In this document: piece by piece, positions 55,961 through 64,000 of the stretch | How the letters are laid out: the number at the start of each line of letters is the position of its first letter | Numbering within the stretch: the stretch's first letter is position 1 | DNA from: Trichuris trichiura | Taxonomy: Eukaryota; Nematoda; Enoplea; Trichinellida; Trichuridae | Length of the DNA: 64,000 nt | Direction of reading: 5' to 3' | Assembly: GCA_037903355.1 (NCBI GenBank) | Contig: JBAJFE010000026.1 | Location: 2,976,001 to 3,040,000, forward strand | The notes under the pieces: generated by a model | Told to the model about the DNA's origin: nothing | What the model saw: the letters and a program-made list of their open reading frames with translations, nothing else | Databases searched by the model: none | Program-made: the position numbers and the translations under genes

Positions 55961-56240
55961 AGGATTTGAATAAAATGTTCCTTCCATTCATGAGAATGAT
56001 CTATTTCCACCATACCACCGAACGTCCCTGTCATAATTTGTCGCGGAAGATGTGACTTGAACTCTACATATTTGTCTGAGTGCGTTCGTTTTCGGTCAAC
56101 TGTAGAGAAGCACTTTGTATAAAATTCAGATATCAACAAGGACAAAGGCATTGCGGTTAGCGACTCCTGTACTAACATCATCAGGGTCACAAACTGCTGC
56201 CTCCCACATGAATCGCCTGCACAAGGACAATAATGGTGCA
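55960..56240 (-). pseudogene. Small PLE coding fragment
   Basis: Minus-strand VDRKRTHSDKYVEFKSHLPR followed by QIMTGTFGGM parallels VYRKPTHSDKYVEYSSHHPR and HIMTGILGG of the PLE at 26799. Only this linker region is present, followed by a pyrimidine-rich tract (56276-56370). Confidence 0.65.
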
Positions 56241-56439
56241 CGACGGTGTCTTAGGAAATCGCCCGGTACTGCAGTCCTCCAATTGTTTCCCAGTCCCCAT
56301 TCCTTTCTTTCCCCCTTTTCTTTTTTTGCCACTTCCTTTCTTTTTGTCTTCTCCTTTTATAAAGAAAAATTCACCCCATCTTCTCCTATGCTCTCTGTTA
56401 CCATTAAGTTTCCTACCAACCGGAAAAGTTGATCAGAAA

Positions 56440-57360
56440 ACAGGAAACTCGTCGTTCAGTCGAGTGGGCTCGGTAATCAGTTTTCGTGGCGTGCCCGGCA
56501 ACGTTTTTTTAGCTCTTCGGTTATTAGCTGCAGCAGATGGTGCTAAATACATTGACTTAACACGATTTTGGTTCGGTCCAATCATCTTTTCTTTGTGGAA
56601 TGGACTTTCTCCCTTTCCTTCAAAGTTTATTGAGTCTCGTGGTTCCAACTTGGTTCCTAGAGTTAGAACCACGAGACAAATGCAGTTCCCAGATTGAGAA
56701 CCAACATGATCGCCCCAATAGCACGCCTGGATTAGCCGAGGACCATATAGAACGCCAGTAGGTTTGCAATAAAAAGATGATTACCGAACACGCGGTAGCT
56801 TCCTGTTTACAGATCAACTTTCATTCATTCTACGTTTTCTTGAAAGCAAACGACTTAATGCTGTTTAAATTTCATGTGTGTGTCTTTTATTACGGAAGAG
56901 TATTGTTGGAGTTGCTACGCCAGACAGCTGTCACAAGGAAAAGAGCAGAAACGTTAATGGATGTCAGTCTCCAACGAATGCAGGATTAACGATGATAGAT
57001 GGTATCCTTTGATAGCCACTCTGCGACCCGTTTATTATCGTTAATCCCAGACCGTGCAAGCGACGTCTGGGAGCTGTCTAGGCGATCCCTATTTAAACCC
57101 TCTCGCTAGCATCGCCCGTTTCTCTCTCCCTCCCTTTCTTTCCATAACCACCACGTCGGTCTGGTTAGGAGTGTTCATTCGTTAATTCCATTTGCGCTGT
57201 ACAACCAATAATAAAACGTTTATTTTCACTTACCAATAAACAGTCTTCCGAAGTTTTAAGAGCAGATATTTCCGCCTTTCTCATGACGGTTGTAGACCAT
57301 CGCACTTTCTCCCAATAACAAGCCCACATTCAGGACGCGTGCTCACAGATAAGGTTTGAA
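56440..57360. other. Unassigned DNA, possible PLE 5' region
   Basis: A 15-bp hairpin around 'gtctcgtggttc' lies at about 56632-56686. The C/T-rich stretch at 57115-57145 precedes the PLE coding that begins near 57370. No gene recognised. Confidence 0.35.
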
Positions 57361-57369
57361 CAAAGGAAA

Positions 57370-58800
57370 GTGTTGACAAGAAAGATGGAGAATCCCTACT
57401 GCACCTATTCGTGGGAGTTCAGAAGTTCTAATAGAGACAGGTTGGCGACAGACCACAACGTGGACAAGGTCCTCTCCAAAGAGCTTAACGTCGCTCCCAC
57501 TCCAAGGACGGCTCCATTCCTTGACATTATAGCGTCAATGGAGATGAGCCTAACTAAGACGGAACCAAGTAAGGCAGCTGAAGTAAAGGGCATCATCTCC
57601 AGTTCTCTATGGCAGTTGAACAGATATGAAAAACCTAATCTCAACCGCGTAGAGAGAAACGTGATTAAGAAATCGAGGAAAAATCTAATCGTCACCAAAG
57701 CTGACAAGGGTAACGTCGTAGTACTTTCACGCAAATCGAACTATGTGGACAAGATGTTTAATCAGTTTCTTTTTACGGAATGTGTGTCCCGCTGAAGATA
57801 CAATAAACTTTTATTCTCCGTAGCTTTCAGGCCTAACTCGTCCTCAGCGGAGTTAAAATTGTAAAGATGTTTTTTTTTACTTAACAGCGCTACTTACACG
57901 CTCATTGAGTCCGACCTGACGCCTCAGACCAGGACTGAGTTGAAAGATCTCCTGCAAATCTTAGCTGAATTTTCCAAGGAGAATCTGATCACCTCTATTA
58001 AGAACAGGTTGTACTACGTGAGCAACTCCGTGTGCCCTGAGCTCTACGGTCTTGCAAAGGTCCACAAGCCTGGGATACCTTTAAGTCCGGTTGTATGCAG
58101 CGTTAACAGAGTCACATCACAACTGTGCGTCTATCCTAAACATCATCCAGCCACTGGTCGGAGGAAGGAGTTCTCATGTTACCAACCACAGAGACTTTTG
58201 CGCAGCTTTGAAATCGATTCAGATTTCAAAGATTGACTTTCTGGTGAGTTATGACATGAAGGGCCTTTTCAATAGCATCCTGATAACTCAACTCTCAACG
58301 TCCTACAATCCCTATTGGACAAGGACTTAAGTTTAGGTGAGAAGACAAGCTAAGCTCTTTCTGAAAAGTAAAGCTAGTATCGCTTTGCATGCATGAAGGA
58401 ATCTACTTCAGGTTTCAGGAGAGTTTCTTCCGACAGAACGATGGAGCACAAATGGGAAGTCCATTGTCTCCGGTCTTTGCAGAATTGTTCTTGGAACACC
58501 TGGAAGGAACGAAGTTCGAGGGAACGGACAACCTGTGGCTCCCCGTCTGTTTAAGCGATACGCTGGTGTCATTTTTGCTGTTTTTAAGAAAGGACAAGAA
58601 CACGCTCTTTTGGAACACCTGAACTCAATTTTCCGGGACAGATAGCTTTCAAGATTGACAGGGAAGAGGGCAAGAAACTTCCCTTCCTGGACGTATTAGT
58701 TCACCGGAAAGGTACTAGCTTAAGAGCAACGGTGCACAGGAAACCAACTTATTCAAATAGGTACCCATATTTCTCCTCACACCACCCATTTCAGTAAAGA
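57370..58800 (+). pseudogene. PLE reverse transcriptase relic, N-terminal half
   Basis: 57370-57795 is open: KELNVAPTPRTAPFLDIIAS, then LIVTKADKGNVVVLSRKSNY, the conserved N-terminal PLE block. A hammerhead-bearing insertion interrupts at about 57770-57880. Coding resumes with ELYGLAKVHKPGIPLSPVVC (58040), a shifted DFLVSYDMKGLFNSI (58230), YFRFQESFFRQNDGAQMGSP (58400), a decayed RYAGVIFAVF in place of the YVDD box (58555), and remnants of FPSWTY and THFSKEW. It ends at about 58800 against hAT sequence. The catalytic YVDD is lost, so it is inactive. Confidence 0.8.
57816..57852 (-). ncRNA. Hammerhead-ribozyme-like motif inserted in a PLE
   Basis: Minus strand: CUCCG, core CUGAGGA, a weakened stem II, GAAAGCUA, CGGAG. 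CUCCG/CGGAG gives the longest stem I in the window (5 bp), which fixes the register of the proposed site after GCUA. Confidence 0.65.
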
Positions 58801-59150
58801 GTGGTGTTGTAACGGTGATGGTGGACCGCGCCGCCACAGTGACGCAGAGTTTGCAGGGTCATTGGCCTGCAGCTCTAGCAACTCTTCCTGCAATTGTAGT
58901 TCTGCACTGTCAACTCTAGAAAAGGGCTCTGTGATCCAACCTGGGACGCCTAAAGAAAGGGTAACTTCAAACTGTTCGATGAAGTCTTGTTGCAGCAACT
59001 CTAGATGACGCCAATACACTTCCACGGTTTGTTCACTGATTTGCCTCTTGCTCCTTACTTCACAAAAAACTTGAGAAGTTGTAAAAACTCTCCCCGGGCA
59101 ACATTGTTTTTGAAATATAGGAGCTTGGAAACGGATCTGTGCCAGCAATA
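58800..59150 (-). pseudogene. hAT transposase C-terminal fragment
   Basis: Minus-strand reading includes WRHLELLQQDFIEQFEVTL, then PGWITEPFSRVDSAELQLQE and LLELQAND. The F..PF..D...LQxELxELQxDxxL pattern is the one at the start of the C-terminal part of GTF2IRD2/SCAND3-like hAT transposases, also present at 17120-17200 (LQHEIIQLQSDDEL). The dimerisation tail is gone, cut where the PLE relic ends. Confidence 0.55.
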
Positions 59151-59159
59151 CGACGCTCC

Positions 59160-59720
59160 TGCGATTTGGGTTTCTGGCACATGCCCAGGCACTAGTAACT
59201 ACAGATATGCACTTTACGCTGTAGAACTATTAGGCATACCATTAGCTCTCACAGGGAGCGGTACCGCCCCCTTGGGAAACACTGCTCTACACTATTTTAT
59301 GTATGCGATTTGGCTTTTGACTCAAAATACAGTATGGAATTGATTATAAGGACTAGACATTGACAACAATAAACATGCGCGATGGACAAATGACATGAAA
59401 GTTGTAGACATTCAGCTACTTGAAATAATCTGGATTTAATCTTTTACGAAGAATCTGTAATTTGTACTTCAGCACAAGTATATATTGGCGCAAGAATTTA
59501 ACACGCAAGCAAGAAATATTGGTTAGAACCTGAGCACTGTTCGTTATAACACTTTGCTTTACACTGAAATTGTACACAATATTAAGGACCTGCCATTCGC
59601 TCTATACAAGCCTAATAAAATTCCGTAATAAATAAACAGATCAAGTTTCAGAACGCCATTATACAGTCTTTCATTTTCGAAATCAAGAGAGAAAAGAAAA
59701 GAAACATAAGTACTTGTTCA
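59160..59720. other. Unassigned DNA
   Basis: A 112-codon plus-strand frame (59005-59343) is not recognised. Its end includes 'cttgggaaacactg', resembling a hAT MITE terminus, but no partner end was found. Confidence 0.35.
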
Positions 59721-59725
59721 CTTAC

Positions 59726-59855
59726 TACGCCGACGGAATTCAGGTGGCAGCGACTTATCAAAGCTGTGAGTAGAACTGCTGAACTCGCTGTCTACACTAT
59801 CCAAATCGCTCGAGTCGCACTGAAGAACGTCCTTGATACTTCTTGGTGAAACTAT
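59726..59855 (-). CDS. Candidate orphan exon, unknown protein
   Basis: On the minus strand an open 130-nt stretch is bounded by a strong acceptor (a T-rich tract, then CAG) and a consensus donor (GTA|GTAAGT). It reads IVSPRSIKDVLQCDSSDLDS, then VDSEFSSSTHSFDKSLPPEF and RRR, a serine- and aspartate-rich chain without a known domain. Neighbouring exons were not recognised within 1 kb on either side. The splice signals and lack of repeats suggest a real gene, possibly one interrupted by the surrounding transposons. Confidence 0.35.
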
Positions 59856-60109
59856 CTGAAAAAACCCACTAAAATTACACTTGCTATGATGCTGGTAAAC
59901 GTGAATAAAATGTTAACTGGAGCACAACAATAAAAACTTTTAAAACCGGACTGTGTTTTTCCAAAACTAAAGTGTACAATAATACACACAATGAAAATCA
60001 CGTGTAACTGAAAATGAGCTAGCAGAAAACAAAATGGGTACACAAAACGATCTGTAGATGTTAGTTTTTTGTATTAGGTTCACTAATGATAGACACTTTG
60101 AAATTATAA

Positions 60110-60175
60110 TGTAAATACAGGCATACTGCGGGCCCTGTTCCCGGCCCGCCGCAGCAAAAAGATTCTCCACCCCTG
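60110..60175 (+). mobile_element. hAT element right terminus
   Basis: 'gcccgccgcagcaaaaagat' followed by 'tctccacccctg' matches the right ends of the hAT elements at 17626 and 43089. No matching left end was located, so only the terminus is called. Confidence 0.6.
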
Positions 60176-60541
60176 ATCTAGCGGGTCCTTTCTTCTGTCA
60201 CCTTGCCGACTGTTCGCGCGCGCTGGTGCGCTCCTGGTCTTGTATCGTTTGTCAATCGCCCTTATGTTTTAACACAGTCATACACAGTTAAAGCGTTGTC
60301 CTTCCTAACGCGGTTTCGTTACAAATACACTAGGTTTCCACCAACCGGGAATGCTCGCTAATTTGGACAGTTTTCAGTGGGCACAAGGTTTGCAGGCGAC
60401 AGCGGACTACCAACAAAGCTGATAGACCTGACCACGCGCAAGGCAATAATTTTTAGCTTAAATAACAAAACTGCTCAATCTGTACCCTTCGTTTTAACTC
60501 TCTTCATTAGGGCTTCTCTCTTTTTTCGTCTTTTACAACTA

Positions 60542-60874
60542 CAGTAAAACTCCCGAAGTTGATCACTCCTATATGGTGACCACCTCCCTAAGTTGACCGA
60601 ATTTTGACCAGTTGGTTTGTCCGCTCGTTAATAAGCGCAAGGACAACCTCCGTAAGTGGGAAGTTGACCTCTTCAGTTGTGACGTGGTATATGGACGCAA
60701 TGTTAGTTTGTTCACTGTAAGTTGACCAGTCTGTTGAATGGACAACTTACGGTGGTTCAACTGCAATCTATTCAGCCGAGCCACTTATACCCACAGTCTC
60801 CCTATGCTGACCACCTCCTATGTTGACCAGTTTTCCCCAGTCCGTTGGGTGGTCAACTTACGGGGGTTTTACTG
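60542..60874. mobile_element. Short pogo-like MITE (333 bp)
   Basis: Begins CAGTAAAACTCCCG and ends CGGGGGTTTTACTG, flanked by TA on both sides (60540-60541, 60875-60876). Sub-terminal 'gttgacc' repeats and 'aataagcgcaaggacaacct' match the 13296-14280 element, of which it is a deletion derivative. Confidence 0.9.
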
Positions 60875-60879
60875 TACTT

Positions 60880-61830
60880 CCTTTATGAAACAACTTGTGA
60901 TAGCCGTTCAGTAAATTGTACGTGCTGCTTCGAGTGCCGGCAATCCAGCAAATTTGCTAATCCGGCTCTACCTAAGTCCCGACAATGGCAAATTAGTGGC
61001 AACTTACTGTACTATCGCACCTTCGTTACAGGTATCATTCCCTAATTTTAATGATGGTAAGTTAAAACCCGTTAGAAGAAGAACTAAATTAAGTTAAAAG
61101 AATTCTCGTTCACGCGGTTGACGAATCCTTCATCAGATTCTCACAAAATTTAACTACCCTGAATAATCGTTAAAATTAAGGGACCTTTTCAACGGCTTGA
61201 TCATGCGTTCCTGTTTCTCAATCACCTGTAGTCTCATAAAACAGTCGGCAGGCGGTCATTTTATGGGAAAAACGTACCATGAATGGTACTTCACAGTCTT
61301 CGGAACTACACAGTGTAAGATTTTACGTTGTACTAAGTACAAATGTAAGTCACTGTTAAAAAGCGCATGTTAGTCAACGCCTAATCTGCCATTTATAACA
61401 AAAATAATGTTTGCCAAGATCTTGGCAAACTACCTCTCAATCATTTATCACCAAGAACAACAATCCATTTTTCCTGCTATGAAGCTAATCCTACACGACT
61501 CTTTTAACCTATGACAAATGACTGCCAACTATAATATTAATGGTATACGTACGAAACAAGAGATAAAATTGATTAGTTTCTGGACAAGCCCCAATCTGAA
61601 CATCAAACCTATGGGAAGCTATCGACCCATTTTTCAAGCAAGCTTCAACCACTTTTCATCAATACGCTATCGTAATCGCAACGCTTGAAAACAAACATTC
61701 ACAACAAGATAGCACTACCCACGGTGAATGAGCAACCGTTTCCATATTCTATAGTTTTATTTACTTAGCATACTTTACGCTATAGAAAACGAAAAATTAT
61801 TGCCAATCATACAATAGATTAGTTCTACCA
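60880..61830. other. Intergenic DNA, no supported gene
   Basis: AT-rich with short frames; nothing recognised. Confidence 0.4.
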
Positions 61831-61834
61831 GGAG

Positions 61835-63084
61835 GTTTTGTTCACTTTGACTAAAACATTTCGAAACGCCGTAACTCAAGCTAAGATGAAGATTTTTACT
61901 ACAAATACGAACCACAGGCATCAATGCAGCGTTTCCAACGTGAAACAAGGGCATTCATGCCTGCGGAATAAACAGCGAGTTTTTTTATACCCAAAAAACT
62001 GGACAATGTCATTTTCCAGATCAGTCTAATTTGCGAATACTTGACCGCGCAGGTGAAGTTCCAATTGCTTTAAAGGATGATAACATGTTGGCAACAGGTC
62101 CGGTGAAAATGGTAGGTGAGGCAGAGGTTCCATGTCTAGTTTGTTAATTTTTTGTTTTTCTTGCGATGTGTGGTCTCGCGTTATCCTGCGAGAGAATGGC
62201 TAGGCGTCTGTTCACCAAAGCGGACCTTTTTTCTACTAGTTTTCCCATGGCGTCATCGATTAGATGGCAGTAATTGTCCGTCATGATCGATTGCCCATCT
62301 TTGAGAAATTTTAAATCAATAATGCCAAAGTAGGACGAAAAACAATGAGCATTGTCCTTCGCAGGTGCAGAAACGGCTTGGGAAACTTTTTCGGTGACTC
62401 ATCTGAGTTCAAGCACTGTCACGATCGCCGTCGATTGTCATACAAAACTAACTTTTTATCTACAGTGACAAACTGATCAAGAAATGGACCCATCTCATTC
62501 TGAATCAATAAAAACGGCCAGACTTCAAATGCTCTGAACATTGTTTTTCACTCAGCCTTTGAGGGACCTACTTGTCCAACTTCTTCACCTTCCCCAAATG
62601 GTTTAAATGAGCATATATTGTCTGTTGGTTGACACTGAACTTCATTGCTATTTCATCCTGGGTTTTCGCGGGATCCAAGTCGACTAGCTCCTTTAAGGCC
62701 TGGTTATCGAAGCCTGATAGATGACCAGACCGTGGCGACTCTTCCAAGCACTCGCAGCTGCTCGTCAATCTCTTGAGCCAATATCTCCCTGTCGATTTGG
62801 AGATGCTACCTCGACCAGATGCTGCACTGACGTTAGAGACCGCTTCCTTTACAGGTCACCGAGATTTGAACTCGAAAAGCAAAATTGCATGTCTCAGTTT
62901 CCCGTCCATGCTCCCGCTTCTACTCAGCTAACTCAAGCGGAGTGTAAGCTGCTGTCTAACCGAAAGTATTGTTCGATAGCACGGAACGCGACCTACAGAT
63001 TGACATACAACACATATGACAACAACTCAAACAGGCAAAGATAAACAGGATATAACAGAACAAACTGCCTTAATGAGCTAAAAC
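61835..63084 (-). mobile_element. Mariner element, copy 2 (1250 bp)
   Basis: Inverted ends 'gttttgttcacttt' and 'taatgagctaaaac' match copy 1 at 41763-43524, from which it differs by scattered substitutions and by lacking the nested hAT element. Confidence 0.85.
61870..62940 (-). pseudogene. Mariner transposase pseudogene, copy 2
   Basis: The best open piece (62768-62568) encodes [20 protein letters not shown], then [20 protein letters not shown] and LGKVKKLDK, the mariner DNA-binding domain, with 5 differences from copy 1 over 66 residues. The catalytic boxes follow in shifted frames towards 61870, including the region encoding [12 protein letters not shown] near 62190. It shares frame defects with copy 1, so both likely descend from an already defective or cross-mobilised element. 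Confidence 0.8.
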
Positions 63085-63099
63085 TTTCTAGTAGACCTA

Positions 63100-63790
63100 A
63101 TATAACCGTATATTTGAAAAACTTCAGGACATGTCGATACTGCTAGCAACTAAATGTTTAGCATTGCAAGGTAAAACCAAAGCCTCAACAAACAGAGTGC
63201 TTCCTGAAATTCACCTTTCATATGAACCGTAGCAAATTCTAGCAGTAAAGAGATCAAGAATCCTACGCCACTCAGTTGGAAAGCGTGCTTTCTTGTAACA
63301 AGCCCTTAAGAAATAATATTTTACACATTTCCCGGACATCCTATACAGTGTCTAATGGCAAACTGGCAAAGTACTAAATCGAGTTTCTTCACGTGTCCTG
63401 GAAACTACAGTGGCGACTTAGTGGACAAAATTGGTTTTTTCGTTACTTTGCCAGTTATATATTCCTTGTTTCTTGGCTCAGGCTAGAGTGGAACAGAATA
63501 GCCGATAAAATACAAGAAGTTGGTTAATTCAGACATAGGACCTTGCCGGCTATCGTATTCTGAACTACTCTAAGCCTACGCCAAAATACAAGGACAGCTC
63601 AGTCACATTGCAGCGCAAACAGAATACTTTGCTCTCTAGATGTCGCCACTATAGGTTTGCGGCATTGCAGGTGACAAGACTATAAAATTCTGCACTGCCC
63701 AAGATGCGATTCACGTTTCGCTCAAATACTGTTTGGTATTCTACATAATGCCCAGGTAGGATATACAACATACTAAAATAATGCAGACTT
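63100..63790. other. Unassigned DNA
   Basis: No supported gene or repeat. Confidence 0.4.
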
Positions 63791-63805
63791 TTTATGCCTC
63801 ACCTA

Positions 63806-63906
63806 AAAGTGCAACGCATTCTATAGACAGCCTAGGTACTCTAGCATTTTTAGGCGAGTAGAGTACTAGGGTACTTAGGCTTTCTATAGAATGTGTTGCA
63901 CTTCTC
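63806..63906. repeat. Small foldback element
   Basis: 'aaaagtgcaacgcattctat' followed by 'agacagcctaggtactctag' is mirrored 20 bp later by 'ctagggtacttaggctttct' and 'atagaatgtgttgcacttct'. The stem of about 40 bp has few mismatches. It is probably a tiny MITE. Confidence 0.75.
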
Positions 63907-64000
63907 GCACCTAGAATGCTGGCATAAGTGCGTTCATGCTAAGAACTAGCAAACAGTGCGTAACAGAGAGGGAATAACCCAGTCAAACTATTTGGCCACT

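Overview
The window is eukaryotic, repeat-dense invertebrate DNA. Short-intron animal genes sit in a matrix of DNA transposons and Penelope-like retroelements (PLEs). Most introns are 46-81 nt with GT-AG ends. Together with the gene content this suits a compact animal genome, perhaps a nematode of the Trichuris type, but the species assignment is a guess. There are no bacterial operons, ribosome binding sites, CRISPR arrays or rRNA.

Five genes could be rebuilt exon by exon: MED11 (3231-3718, +), a NEMP/TMEM194 nuclear-envelope protein (7909-9479, +), a CDP-alcohol phosphotransferase of the CEPT1/EPT1 family (26339-24656, -, eight exons, 416 aa), an ARG1-like J-domain protein (39909-47186, +, two exons around a 6.1 kb transposon-filled intron) and a CAS-family (p130Cas/NEDD9-like) docking protein (50611-48719, -). 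Broken gene pieces include the first two exons of a second NEMP gene (16346-16547) and a Kelch fragment beside a Ty3/gypsy integrase relic (14529-15320). One orphan candidate exon lies at 59855-59726 (-). These genes serve unrelated functions: transcription, nuclear envelope, phospholipid synthesis, chaperone work and adhesion signalling. No functional cluster is implied.

Layout: 1-3230 mostly unassigned; MED11; PLE inverted duplication 3919-6233; NEMP gene; unassigned DNA to 11.4 kb; pogo/Tigger-like array 11.4-14.3 kb; microsatellites, gypsy and Kelch relics to 15.6 kb; NEMP fragment, truncated PLE and hAT remnant 16.3-17.6 kb; a Tigger relic split by a composite insertion holding two hAT MITEs (17.65-21.5 kb); PLE-derived palindrome 22.5-23.1 kb; mariner relic; CEPT gene; PLE 26.8-29.76 kb; Tigger and PLE relics to 33.8 kb; solo LTR and two palindromes 33.98-35.2 kb; mariner relics; J-protein gene with nested elements; CAS gene; hAT MITE 52.1-53.1 kb; palindromes and PLE relics 54.9-58.8 kb; hAT, pogo and mariner copies to the end.

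The most notable system is a dispersed family of hammerhead-ribozyme-like motifs (CUGANGA, stem II, GAAA, then a very short helix III). They occur at the ends of the PLEs and inside several non-autonomous palindromic elements. Fourteen clear sites and several decayed ones were read by eye. Hammerhead motifs in PLEs are known; the compact palindromes carrying facing ribozymes and flanked by 8-13 bp target duplications are less familiar and deserve attention.
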